A stretch of 64,000 nt of DNA from Maribacter algarum (ex Zhang et al. 2020) (lineage in GTDB: Bacteria; Bacteroidota; Bacteroidia; Flavobacteriales; Flavobacteriaceae), in NCBI RefSeq assembly GCF_005885635.1, contig NZ_VATY01000006.1, positions 1-64,000 on the forward strand. Reading direction: 5' to 3'. Shown piece by piece: positions 1 through 8,527 of the stretch. The position numbers and the translations under genes were made by a program. The notes beneath the pieces are model-generated. The model was given only the letters and a program-made list of their open reading frames with translations. It was not told where the DNA came from and searched no databases. The first letter of the stretch is position 1. Every line of letters starts with the position of its first letter.

Positions 1-37
1 CTTACGAGTGATAACTATTTTAATGGAAAATTATAGG

Positions 38-98
38 TTTTACAGCAAACTTTTTCAATGTTTACTGGGGTTTCCAGCGTTTTTACAGTAAACTTTTT
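38..98. repeat. Pair of 18-bp direct repeats
   Basis: TTTTACAGCAAACTTTTT at 38-55 recurs as TTTTACAGTAAACTTTTT at 81-98, with one difference and starts 43 bp apart. Function unknown; it could be a protein-binding pair or the trace of a small duplication. Confidence 0.6.
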
Positions 99-177
99 AA
101 CGACACATTTTAAAAATGCAATAATTTAAAGGCGTAAACCACTCATTTTCAGTCATATGAATGAAGTATCTAAACTA

Positions 178-200
178 GCAACATCGCTTTAGCGTGTTGC
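178..200. repeat. Short hairpin
   Basis: GCAACA and CGCT pair with AGCG and TGTTGC around a two-base loop with one bulged T, giving a 10-bp stem. No T-tract follows on either strand, so I do not call it a terminator. Confidence 0.5.
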
Positions 201-288
201 CCTCTTGCTATTCAAATCTTCTCCGTTTCACTCCCAAGTTTTGAATACGCCCTAAAGGATATTTTAAAGAACAAATAGTAGGATGCGC

Positions 289-344
289 CCTATCCTGTTT
301 TTGCTTAACGCTTATCTATCTGAACACTACAAAAACAGGACAGG
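289..344. repeat. Long inverted repeat, 15-bp arms
   Basis: CCTATCCTGTTTTTG (289-303) is the reverse complement of CAAAAACAGGACAGG (330-344) except for one base, around a 26-base loop. Either strand could form a stable stem-loop RNA. No gene overlaps it. It could be a structured RNA, a recombination site or a remnant of a mobile end. Confidence 0.6.
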
Positions 345-584
345 GACCTTGCGCAAAGTTTTGGGTAAGATTTGGGGCGACGTTAGAGATTCCAGCATCC
401 ATTGTCCTAAAAAACGTTAGTTCTATGACACCTTCAATTTTAATTTACTTCTCTTAAACCGACGAATGTCATATTCGTTATCGTTTAGAACGACCAATTC
501 GGGCGGTGCTAAAACTGGTTTGGATAGAAATTAACATTAACCTTATAGGAATTGCGGCGGTAAAAGGAGTAAGGCAATTTGGTT

Positions 585-1085
585 TCAATTTGTTTTAAAC
601 AATGGACTATTATCTTTGCTACTGTTTTTTACAAACCATGTTATTACATGATTCTGCGGTCTTCTTTTTAATATTTCATTATTTTTTCTGTCGTACCAAA
701 CTGCATCGAATTCCCCTTTAGTGGTAATTACAACTCTCCATTCTTGGTTTAACAATGTGCTGTCAGCATAATTTGCACTTAAGCTAACCCAATCTATTTT
801 TGAAAGTACCTGAGCATCCAAATGTGCAATTACTTCTGATTCATCCAATACAGCAATCCAAATGGGCTCGGATAAATGCTCGATACTATGAGTTTTTCCC
901 TTAGAACCCCATCCAATTTTTATTGTAGCTCCCCCTCTAACGTGATTAATCAACTCTTCTTTACTCCCTATTATGGAATTTCCTTCGTTATCATTTTTGT
1001 AAGTAATCTTAAAATCTGAATCTGATTTTTCTGAATAGCAGGAAACCATTAGGATGATACTAAATGCTATAAAAATTCTATTCAT
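585..1085 (-). CDS. Small lipoprotein of unknown function
   Basis: The protein begins MNRIFIAF and has a short hydrophobic signal ending in the lipobox MVSC, so it should be lipidated at that cysteine and anchored in the envelope. I chose the ATG at 1085 because a longer reading from a TTG at 1154 would bury the signal sequence. The mature part is about 150 residues, rich in charged residues and in short strands such as WRVVITTKGEFDAVWYD. I recognise no domain. It lies downstream of the S41 peptidase gene on the same strand with 65 bases between them, so it may be co-transcribed. No enzymatic motif is visible. Confidence 0.7.
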   Translation of the reverse strand: MNRIFIAFSIILMVSCYSEKSDSDFKITYKNDNEGNSIIGSKEELINHVRGGATIKIGWGSKGKTHSIEHLSEPIWIAVLDESEVIAHLDAQVLSKIDWVSLSANYADSTLLNQEWRVVITTKGEFDAVWYDRKNNEILKRRPQNHVITWFVKNSSKDNSPLFKTN

Positions 1086-1150
1086 TTTCTGATTCAATTC
1101 GTTGAGGGTTTTTTCATTTATATATGTGAACATCCAGCGATTGGAACTTT

Positions 1151-2923
1151 TCAATTTTTGTTAATTAATTCAATCGCTTTTTCCAATTCTGAATCTATAT
1201 TGTTTATTAAATCTTCAACTGTTCCATCAACAATAACATCGGGGATGATACCGCTATTAGAAAGTGGCTCAGTCGAAAAAGAACCCATTACCGGTAAATT
1301 AATGTTGATACGCGAATTAGGTGGTTTAAAAAACAGAATTGCCCCACCATTTATGCCATTTTGATTACCTCCAGTCTCCTGACCAATTAATATACCACCT
1401 TTACTTTTCTTAAACAACCTAGCTAAATAAAAGGCTCCAGAAACATTATTGGCGCTGGTCAACATGTAAATATTGCCTTTGAATGTAGTATTGGAGGGTT
1501 TGATGCTCTTTTTAGTTCTATTTCTTGGAAAGACATAATATATACCTTTTTTATAATTTTCATCTTCCTTTAGATTATAGAACCAATAGTCCCATGTTTG
1601 AATGTGAGGTTTTACTTCTTCTGGAAATTCCAAAAACCTTGACCGACTTTCCAAGCCGTCGGCAACAACATTTTTTTGATAGATATACTTTTCCAACTCG
1701 TAGGAAGCATCATCCAAACCTCCTTGGTTCTCTCTGATGTCCAATACTAAGTTTTCTACTTTCTTTTTTTTCATCTCTTTGAAAGCATCCTTGAGCATAA
1801 ATTTCCAATCGGTCTTGAAATCGTCTGTGGCAAAGCTTCCGATTTTTAGATATCCTATATTATTTTCCAATATTTCAAACTTCCATAAATCTTCGGGTGT
1901 TCTTGGAAAATCTTTATTTCGTTTCACAAGTCGTTCATTTCGCTCTTTTCTTGTTACTGATTTTAACGAAACCTCAAAAGTATTTTGTTGGTCTGGATTC
2001 TTAATTACCAACTTGATTTCATTATTTTGAATCGGAAATATAAGGGGATACAAAACATCGAACGCATTATATCGAAACAGGTATCCATCCACTTGCGCCT
2101 TAGTAATCTTGTTTTGAACTGTCGCACCGTCAGCGGTAATGTATGGCAATAATGTTTCCAGAATATCGGAGCTTGGTATTCCATTCATTGAAAGTACTTC
2201 GGAACCTTTCCTTATTTTATCGGAATCAGAAGCGTTATGGGTTATTATCATTCGATTGTCTATCCACTTAAACGCAAATGGGACTTTATCTTTTTGCCGA
2301 TGGATGAGAGATGTAATAATTCCCTCTTGGTTATACGCTGAAACCAAAGTGTGGTCGCATTGAATAGTTGCGATAAACTTTGACATTGCCAGAAAGGTTT
2401 CATCATACGTAAGTGGTTTTTGAAAACTATTTTTCAGAACAGCCAAGTTTTTATTAAGCGTTACAGTATCATTATATCGATATAATCCGGGATGCACTTT
2501 TAGTATTGTATTGCGAATCACTTCAAAATCTTCCATTAAGTCTTTTACCGGCAATTTCGGTAAGGTACTCGGATCGATAAACTTTTCTTGGTTCCATTTA
2601 CTTTTAAAGAAATGATTCCCCGTTCTTATACTTTCGTTACGATTTTGAATACCTTCCCATTGAACATCCTTACCATTGTCCAAAACGAACTTATATTCAA
2701 TGCTTTCAATCCCTGTATCGAACTTTAAAACTTTCGCGTAGTTTGTGTCTTTCTTGTTAAGAAATATTGTTTTCTCCCAACTTAAAGGAGTAGTATCCCC
2801 TCGTATACCTATATATTGTGAACCTTCTGCAGGAATATCGGAAACTTCAAAGGTTACTTCTTTTTGGGCAAAACAAACTATGCTTAAAAATGCGAATAAT
2901 AATGTATGTAATTTAGTTTTCAT
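1151..2923 (-). CDS. S41-family (tail-specific type) peptidase
   Basis: This is a secreted serine peptidase of family S41. MKTKLHTLLFAFLSIVCFAQ is a signal peptide, so the ATG at 2923 is preferred to an upstream TTG. Residues about 23-105 look like a small beta-sandwich resembling starch-binding domains. A helical stretch follows, then a PDZ-like segment and the S41 core. The core shows NLVLDIRENQGG and TSANNVSGAFYLA, where the Ser of NVSGA (about residue 495) fits the family nucleophile, followed by GQETGGNQNG. Members act in the periplasm or at the outer membrane on peptides or protein C-termini. The substrate cannot be inferred. The gene follows DUF6624 after about 157 bases. Confidence 0.85.
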   Translation of the reverse strand: MKTKLHTLLFAFLSIVCFAQKEVTFEVSDIPAEGSQYIGIRGDTTPLSWEKTIFLNKKDTNYAKVLKFDTGIESIEYKFVLDNGKDVQWEGIQNRNESIRTGNHFFKSKWNQEKFIDPSTLPKLPVKDLMEDFEVIRNTILKVHPGLYRYNDTVTLNKNLAVLKNSFQKPLTYDETFLAMSKFIATIQCDHTLVSAYNQEGIITSLIHRQKDKVPFAFKWIDNRMIITHNASDSDKIRKGSEVLSMNGIPSSDILETLLPYITADGATVQNKITKAQVDGYLFRYNAFDVLYPLIFPIQNNEIKLVIKNPDQQNTFEVSLKSVTRKERNERLVKRNKDFPRTPEDLWKFEILENNIGYLKIGSFATDDFKTDWKFMLKDAFKEMKKKKVENLVLDIRENQGGLDDASYELEKYIYQKNVVADGLESRSRFLEFPEEVKPHIQTWDYWFYNLKEDENYKKGIYYVFPRNRTKKSIKPSNTTFKGNIYMLTSANNVSGAFYLARLFKKSKGGILIGQETGGNQNGINGGAILFFKPPNSRININLPVMGSFSTEPLSNSGIIPDVIVDGTVEDLINNIDSELEKAIELINKN

Positions 2924-3080
2924 ATTTAATATTTTCAATAGGACAAAGCTCCTATATTAATGAATCTTTAAAGGCTCAAATTCTTATTTAATGGTCTCAA
3001 ATACGATTTGAGACGTCTAATGAACAGGTATATCTTTAATATGTTGCAAAAAGTCTTCGTGATTTTCATTTATCTAAAGT

Positions 3081-3740
3081 TCACTTATCATTGTTTTTTT
3101 CAAATTCTATAACCCTTCGTTTATGTTCCTCGATATCCCATTTAATGCCAAACATAGCGAGGTAATCGGATATTTTGCCCAAGCCTACTTCCGCTCTTCT
3201 TTTATCTACATTTTCGGAATCTAGGATGGGATGGACATATAGTTGATCTGTTTCCTGGTTTGTGTTCAATTGACTACCATAAATCTGTTTTTCTCCATCC
3301 AGCATGGCTATACGATCTTGGAGCATGGCTAGAAAACTCGGTTTCGCGTTGCCGGACTTAACTGCCTCTTCAAGCATAGGTAGGTATTTCTTTTGTATTT
3401 GTAAACTTGCATGTTGGATAACCAGAAACAGGGTGATATTACCTTGTTTTCCAATAGTGCTTTCCCCTAACCAGCCATTCTGATCCAATATTTGGGTTAC
3501 TTCGATTGTATTAACTGAATCTATTTGACTTACTTTTTTGTTCATTGCCCTGAACTCACCTGAGTCCTTTCCCTTTTGCTCTAAAACGGTCATCAGTTCA
3601 TCCCTGCTTTCCTGATCTGAATTATGGATTTCTTCCAGTCTTTGAATTAATTCTTGGTTAGGCTTTGAATCTATTTGGGCATTGAGAGGTATAATGTGCC
3701 AAGCCACTATCCCCAAAAGCGTTATTAATTTTGTTTTCAT
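3081..3740 (-). CDS. DUF6624 domain protein, secreted
   Basis: The protein starts with a signal peptide (MKTKLITLLGIVAWHIIPLNAQ) and is otherwise mostly helical. It carries the features I associate with DUF6624: an RDELMTVLEQKG segment, NGWLGESTIGKQG, then LFLVIQHASLQIQKKYLPML and the tail KQIYGSQL followed by RRAEVGLGKI. The family has no established biochemical function. It sits 60 bases after the serine hydrolase gene on the same strand, in a series of exported proteins, so a shared transcript is plausible. Confidence 0.75.
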   Translation of the reverse strand: MKTKLITLLGIVAWHIIPLNAQIDSKPNQELIQRLEEIHNSDQESRDELMTVLEQKGKDSGEFRAMNKKVSQIDSVNTIEVTQILDQNGWLGESTIGKQGNITLFLVIQHASLQIQKKYLPMLEEAVKSGNAKPSFLAMLQDRIAMLDGEKQIYGSQLNTNQETDQLYVHPILDSENVDKRRAEVGLGKISDYLAMFGIKWDIEEHKRRVIEFEKNNDK

Positions 3741-3800
3741 TTTTATGGTGTTTTTCTTGTTTTACTATTGCGTTAATAAATGTAGATTACTATTAAACGC

Positions 3801-4910
3801 TTATTGGTCCCGCTCGCCATATTTGTCCCAGAGCTCGACACGAAGTTCATTCTTAAGTTGGTCTACATCTTTGTTATCCGCATTGATCAAAATTACAATC
3901 GCTATTTTTCTATCGGCACTTATGATTACAGCTGAGGAAAAGGTTCCTAGACTTCCTCCATGATAGCTGAACTTTTGCTCCGTCTCGCCAATATTGCCAT
4001 TGTACCATCCTAAGGAATATTTATCTAATCCGAAATGCATTGTTTGATACGTTGCAGGTTTTAGCAGATTGTCTTCTCCCATTAATCCTCTTAAATGCAA
4101 GCGCATAAGCTTCGAAAAATCGGTTATGCTGGTCGAAAGGTTGCCCGCGGGACCAAAATACTTTCCAGTGGCATATTCCTTATCCGGAGCAACGGATTTA
4201 TAGCTTTTGCCTTTTTTTACATGACCGTGAGTATCATTAATTTCATTTTGACTTGGGAAGCCTATATAATGTCCGATTCCAACATCCTCGAATAGCTCGG
4301 AAACCAGATGTTCCCAAGTTTTGCCCGTTCGGTGTTCCAATAACAAACCTGCGATGATATATCCTCCGTTGGAATATAAATGGTTCGTTTTTATGTTTTT
4401 CGCTGGACTTAAATTGAGCGCATATTTGGCGAATGCCATTTTTTGGTCTTGAGATGACTTGATCGATTCAACAGGCATTTTTCGCCACTCCTTACTACTA
4501 TCATCTTCAAAAGGATGTATCATAGCTCGGTGTGAAAGCAACTGTTCCAGTGTGATATTTAAGTAGGTATCATTTATTCTATTCTTTAATTCAGGAACGG
4601 CATCCAACAACCTGATATCCCAATCTAGGATACCATCATCAACCAGTTTAGCCGCCACCATACTAGTAATAGCCTTTGTATTGGAACCTAAGTGAAATTT
4701 GCTATCTAGCTGAATTTCATCGTTCGAGTCTACTTTTTTGACTCCAGAAGTACCATAGAAAATCGTATCATATTTGATTACCGAAGCTACAATTGCTGGT
4801 ACTTTATAACTATTCCTGTATTTTGAGACAATCGCCTCGACCTCAATATCCGTTTGAGCATGGAATTGTGTACAACAAATAAATGCTAGGATAAAAAATC
4901 TTGACTTCAT
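3801..4910 (-). CDS. Beta-lactamase-related serine hydrolase (class C fold)
   Basis: This is a periplasmic serine hydrolase of the beta-lactamase / penicillin-binding-protein-like superfamily. After a signal peptide (MKSRFFILAFICCTQFHAQ) it shows the SxxK motif SNTK (Ser76-Lys79), the YxN motif YSN (178-180) and HGG (316-318) in place of KTG, all in the family order and spacing. Such proteins include esterases, D-aminopeptidases and peptidoglycan-related hydrolases; true beta-lactamase activity should not be assumed. At 369 residues it is complete, without the C-terminal lipocalin-like domain of longer relatives. It lies 90 bases downstream of the lumazine-binding-like gene. Confidence 0.88.
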   Translation of the reverse strand: MKSRFFILAFICCTQFHAQTDIEVEAIVSKYRNSYKVPAIVASVIKYDTIFYGTSGVKKVDSNDEIQLDSKFHLGSNTKAITSMVAAKLVDDGILDWDIRLLDAVPELKNRINDTYLNITLEQLLSHRAMIHPFEDDSSKEWRKMPVESIKSSQDQKMAFAKYALNLSPAKNIKTNHLYSNGGYIIAGLLLEHRTGKTWEHLVSELFEDVGIGHYIGFPSQNEINDTHGHVKKGKSYKSVAPDKEYATGKYFGPAGNLSTSITDFSKLMRLHLRGLMGEDNLLKPATYQTMHFGLDKYSLGWYNGNIGETEQKFSYHGGSLGTFSSAVIISADRKIAIVILINADNKDVDQLKNELRVELWDKYGERDQ

Positions 4911-5000
4911 ATTTTGTCCTTTAGTTAGTGTTATGATTTTAATGAATTGAGTTTGACCATTGTATAGGTTGGCAAGTATTATTTTCTTTAAATACTCGTA

Positions 5001-5435
5001 TTAACCATTCACCCTTTTCGTAAACATCTTGTGAATTATTTTCCATTTGTCCTTTATTTTGGTTAGCATAAAATAATCTATATAAGGAGCTTTATTCTGA
5101 TGTTGTGATATTTGAACCTTAGCAACGGCAATATCATTTTCATAATCAATTGAAATTATTTTTCCCGTTTCGCCAGTAGGTTCTCCTTCCTTTGTGTCTT
5201 TAATATAATCCTTACCTCCCCATGTTGCCAATTCCCCATCTTTTATGTAGTACAATTTAAGATCGGGATGAAAAGCTTTTTTTAATCGATTCGGTTGTCC
5301 ATTTGTTGAGCCTTCAATGTAATCGATCAAAGTCTCCGTGATTTTTTCTATTTCAGTCCGTTTATTACTACTTTGAGCATTAACAAGATGAATGCTGAAA
5401 AATGCCGCGACTAAGAATAAGGTTATGTTTTTCAT
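5001..5435 (-). CDS. NTF2-like / putative lumazine-binding protein, secreted
   Basis: A 144-residue protein with a signal peptide (MKNITLFLVAAFFSIHLVNAQ). The mature part is a single NTF2-like cone fold of the Lumazine_bd_2 type: a first helix (IEKITETLIDYIEGS), then FHPDLKLYYIKDGEL, IDYENDIAVAKVQI and the closing strand DKWKIIHKMFTKR. These proteins bind small ligands or act as accessory domains, and a role here is not known. The ATG at 5435 is only 5 bases after the stop of the M1-like gene, so the two are very likely co-transcribed. Confidence 0.8.
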   Translation of the reverse strand: MKNITLFLVAAFFSIHLVNAQSSNKRTEIEKITETLIDYIEGSTNGQPNRLKKAFHPDLKLYYIKDGELATWGGKDYIKDTKEGEPTGETGKIISIDYENDIAVAKVQISQHQNKAPYIDYFMLTKIKDKWKIIHKMFTKRVNG

Positions 5436-5440
5436 GATTT

Positions 5441-8068
5441 TTAATTTTTAATGGAATTGTTAAAGGTGTTTTCCAGTTGTTCTATTGCTTTTAGCGCATT
5501 CTTATTATTACTGAATTTCTTATAAAGTTCTTCAAATACCACCTGCCCTCGTGGGTCACCTAGAATTGACACTTGCAAGGCGTTGTAAAAAATATCGTTT
5601 ACGTTTTCATTTTTTAAAGCATCTTGAAATTGTGCATAAATTGCAGGGTATCCCTTATCTGCCTTATCAATGGCAACTAAGGTGTGTGCTGCAGCCAAAC
5701 GATGATCCCAGATGGGCGTTCCCAAGTTCCAATGTGGATTGTGCGAATCAATTAGTGATTGAATGGCCAAATCATAGGCTCTTGGATCTTCAAGCTCTTT
5801 CAAACCATAGAGTGCACTGATTAAGCTTTGATTTTTCCATGACGGTTTATCCTTGAGCCGTATCAAAGCGTCAAAGGCTTTTGAATTCTTGGTCTTGCCA
5901 ATGGCAATAGCGGCCGTATTTACGACCCTGTCACTATAGTCGTGTAATGCTTCTAAATATATTGGATTATAAGTTGAATCGCGAGTCAGGCCAAGTACAT
6001 TTATGGCGTTGGATTTCAACCAAGACTTCTCCTCTTTTATCAATTTTTTAAGCATTTCAATGGTTTCATTTTCCATTGCAATGACCCCGTCAGTGGATGT
6101 CAATGGGAGAAGACCTTGAAACTGCCATAAAGCGTTCAACCTTGTCCGCCAATATTGCTTGCTTAAAATGACTTTTCGAAGCTCATTCTTAATTTTCGTT
6201 CTCAATTCTTTAGAGATAGTCGAACCTTTAGCAATGGTCGATAATTTTCCCATAGCTGCAACCTTGCCCAATACGTCCTTACTACCCTTAAGTTCGGCGA
6301 TCAATTCTTCTTGCGATGGTTTTGACCTTACTTGTTTTATCCAAACATCCTCAAAATCAAAATTGACGAACCTTGGTTTTTTCTCAAGATTATAGACATA
6401 ACTATTCCGTTTTATAGGTTGAAGTTGGATTTCTTCAACTTTTCCATCAATCTCTATCTTCATTTTGCCTTGAAAAAATTCTGTTTGTTTATAGTGTGAA
6501 ACGGAATCCATTTTCTGGATTTGGTCAACATGTAATTTAAGTTGCTTTTGTTCTTTATCGAACACGTGCTCCACTTTAAAAACCGGATGTCCTATACCGT
6601 AAACCCATTGATTAAAAAACCAATCCAATTGTTGGTTATTGACCTGATTTACGATGGCAATGAAGTCTTGCGTGGAAACTAGTTTTCCGGCATACGTACT
6701 GACATATTCTTTGATTACCCTTTTCCATTTTTCTTCTCCCAATTCTGAACGTAACATGTTTAAGACCAGAGCTCCTTTGATATATGGAGAATTACCATTT
6801 ACAAAAGCTTCGACATCATCATAGTCATCTGTGACGATTGGATTTCTCGTATTCGAATTCCAATCATTGAGGTATGTATTCATATCTGGGGATTGCTGGT
6901 AGAGCAAAAATTCCTCTCGCCCATTCTTATGTTCATTGTACATAGCAGCAAGATGTCGCGAAAACCCTTTGCTGAGCCAGGAATGGCTCCAATCCTTAAC
7001 GGTAATAAGATTTCCAAACCATTGATGTGCCAGGGCTTCACTTTCGGTAATATCCCACAGATATAGAAAATCTTCATGTGTGGTTTTATCGTCGATCATG
7101 TTCTCTGTAATTGTGGAAGTCATCATATTGCCTTTCCACCCTCCAAAATCTTGAACAAAAATTTGAGAATAGCTCTCAAACGGGTATTCTCGGTCGGTAA
7201 GATTCGAAAAGAACTCCATCATATCTGGTAATCTTATTACACTTTCCTTAGTTCCAATATATTCGTCAGGGTAGCCATAATTATTTAATTCAATATTCCC
7301 ATAGGTTTGTTGGTAGTTTTGATATTCCCCGATTACAAAGGAGGTCAGATGGTTCGCGTGAGGGGTATCGGTTTTCCAATAGAAGGTTCTGGTTCCATCT
7401 TCATTATCTTTAGTGTCAATTAATTTTCCATTGGATATGGCCATAAGGGGTTTAGCAACAGTAGCGATGAACTCGGTAGTTCGAAAGTCATTCGGGGCAT
7501 CATAACAGGGGTACCAATATTTATTAGTTCGTGCCTCTCCGACGGCCCAAATTTGCCTTCTTCTTTCTTTTTCAGTTAGACTGGGTTCAAAAAAACGAAT
7601 ACCTTTTCCAAAACTTCCCCAGATATTGCTGGGGTCGGACTGATTTACCCAATTGGAGTGATAGTCTATTTCCACCGTAAGGTCTTCATCTGGGGGGTAT
7701 GGTTTATTCAAGACGATTTTTAATCCATTCTCTTCGTCCGAACCATCGTACTCAAAATCCAATTTTGTTCCATTTGCAAGTTGAACAGTATGAATAGAAA
7801 GCAATCCTGAATCGAGATAGAGGGTATCAGAGGTTGTAAGATTCGAGAATGTTATGCTGGTTGAACCTTTTACTTGTTTTTGGTTCCAATCGAATTCCAA
7901 ATCCAGTATTTGGTGTTTCATATCGATTTTCCGTATTCGTTCTTGATTTACCCTTTCACTTACAGCTAACGATATCTCCTTTTTGTCTTTGCACGAAAAA
8001 AACATAAATATGAAAGGATATACAGCTAGGAAAACCGTAGACAATGGTTTGTACATTTTTGATTTCAT
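5441..8068 (-). CDS. M1-family aminopeptidase homologue lacking catalytic residues
   Basis: An 875-residue lipoprotein (lipobox FFSC, Cys26) with a full M1 metallopeptidase architecture: N-terminal beta domain, thermolysin-like domain and a helical HEAT-like C-terminal region from about residue 600. The catalytic signatures are broken. GAMEN reads GNMMT (the exopeptidase Glu is Met316). HELAHQWFGN reads EALAHQWFGN (first zinc His is Glu344, general base Glu is Ala345). The third zinc ligand in WLNEGF reads WLSKGF (Lys367, at the expected +19 spacing from His348). The second His (348) and the transition-state Tyr (429, in YIKG) remain. The frame is intact over its whole length, so this looks like a retained pseudoenzyme, perhaps a peptide-binding protein or scaffold. 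It sits 3 bases after the GNAT gene. Confidence 0.88.
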   Translation of the reverse strand: MKSKMYKPLSTVFLAVYPFIFMFFSCKDKKEISLAVSERVNQERIRKIDMKHQILDLEFDWNQKQVKGSTSITFSNLTTSDTLYLDSGLLSIHTVQLANGTKLDFEYDGSDEENGLKIVLNKPYPPDEDLTVEIDYHSNWVNQSDPSNIWGSFGKGIRFFEPSLTEKERRRQIWAVGEARTNKYWYPCYDAPNDFRTTEFIATVAKPLMAISNGKLIDTKDNEDGTRTFYWKTDTPHANHLTSFVIGEYQNYQQTYGNIELNNYGYPDEYIGTKESVIRLPDMMEFFSNLTDREYPFESYSQIFVQDFGGWKGNMMTSTITENMIDDKTTHEDFLYLWDITESEALAHQWFGNLITVKDWSHSWLSKGFSRHLAAMYNEHKNGREEFLLYQQSPDMNTYLNDWNSNTRNPIVTDDYDDVEAFVNGNSPYIKGALVLNMLRSELGEEKWKRVIKEYVSTYAGKLVSTQDFIAIVNQVNNQQLDWFFNQWVYGIGHPVFKVEHVFDKEQKQLKLHVDQIQKMDSVSHYKQTEFFQGKMKIEIDGKVEEIQLQPIKRNSYVYNLEKKPRFVNFDFEDVWIKQVRSKPSQEELIAELKGSKDVLGKVAAMGKLSTIAKGSTISKELRTKIKNELRKVILSKQYWRTRLNALWQFQGLLPLTSTDGVIAMENETIEMLKKLIKEEKSWLKSNAINVLGLTRDSTYNPIYLEALHDYSDRVVNTAAIAIGKTKNSKAFDALIRLKDKPSWKNQSLISALYGLKELEDPRAYDLAIQSLIDSHNPHWNLGTPIWDHRLAAAHTLVAIDKADKGYPAIYAQFQDALKNENVNDIFYNALQVSILGDPRGQVVFEELYKKFSNNKNALKAIEQLENTFNNSIKN

Positions 8069-8071
8069 CGT

Positions 8072-8527
8072 TTAAATTTTTAGAAAGAAGCGTTCCTTGT
8101 TTTTTGATACTGCCCCAATACGCCTGTAAAATTTTATCGCCCTGATATTGAAATCGGGTGTTTGCCACTGGATTAAACTGCATCCCAATTTTCTTCCTTG
8201 TTTTTCAATGGTCTTCACCAATTTTTCACCGATTCCCAGACCTCGGGCGAATTCTTTAATATAGATGCAATCCAAATAGAGGTACTCTTCGGCATCCCAT
8301 GTGGAATATTGTTTCATGTATGTCGCATATCCTATTAATTCAGCATTACTTTCAACTACCAAACAATATAATTTTGGATCGGTTGCAAATAGGTCTCTTA
8401 AGAGTCTTTCTTTTTTATTCTTTATGGAATATGCAGCCTTTTCATATTCAGCGTGTAGGCAGCATAATTCCATAATCTGTGGAATATCGTCAGGACCAGC
8501 GATGCGTATTTTTGAATTTATTCTCAT
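8072..8527 (-). CDS. GNAT-family N-acetyltransferase
   Basis: A 151-residue cytoplasmic acetyltransferase of the GNAT superfamily. The N-terminal strand-helix (IRIAGPDDIPQIMELCCLH) and the acetyl-CoA loop RGLGIGEKLV (R/QxxGxG/A) are clear, followed by the conserved NIRAIKFYRRIGA tail. Relatives acetylate amines, peptides or antibiotics; the substrate is not visible. The ATG at 8527 overlaps the stop of the DUF5916 gene in an ATGA junction, which implies translational coupling. A cytoplasmic enzyme between two exported proteins suggests that the operon combines internal modification with envelope functions. Confidence 0.85.
   Translation of the reverse strand: MRINSKIRIAGPDDIPQIMELCCLHAEYEKAAYSIKNKKERLLRDLFATDPKLYCLVVESNAELIGYATYMKQYSTWDAEEYLYLDCIYIKEFARGLGIGEKLVKTIEKQGRKLGCSLIQWQTPDFNIRAIKFYRRIGAVSKNKERFFLKI

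Larger units (their letters stand above)
1..584. other. Gene-free stretch at left edge
   Basis: I see no convincing coding region here. The stretch holds a pair of near-identical 18-bp direct repeats (38-55 and 81-98), a short hairpin (178-200) and a long inverted repeat (289-303 with 330-344). Two ACGTTAG words occur near 384 and 414. It lies downstream of the minus-strand gene ending at 585. It may be a 3' untranslated or degenerate mobile-DNA region, but nothing identifies it. Confidence 0.6.

Noticed and set aside
300-420. Integron attC-like site (GCTTAAC near 304 and ACGTTAG near 384 and 414)
   Set aside because: The expected GTTRRRY right half is not met, the arms do not pair well and the neighbouring genes are not cassette-like.
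1083-1154. Extended start of the lipoprotein at TTG 1154
   Set aside because: It would put 23 hydrophilic residues before a clear lipoprotein signal; the ATG at 1085 explains the protein better.
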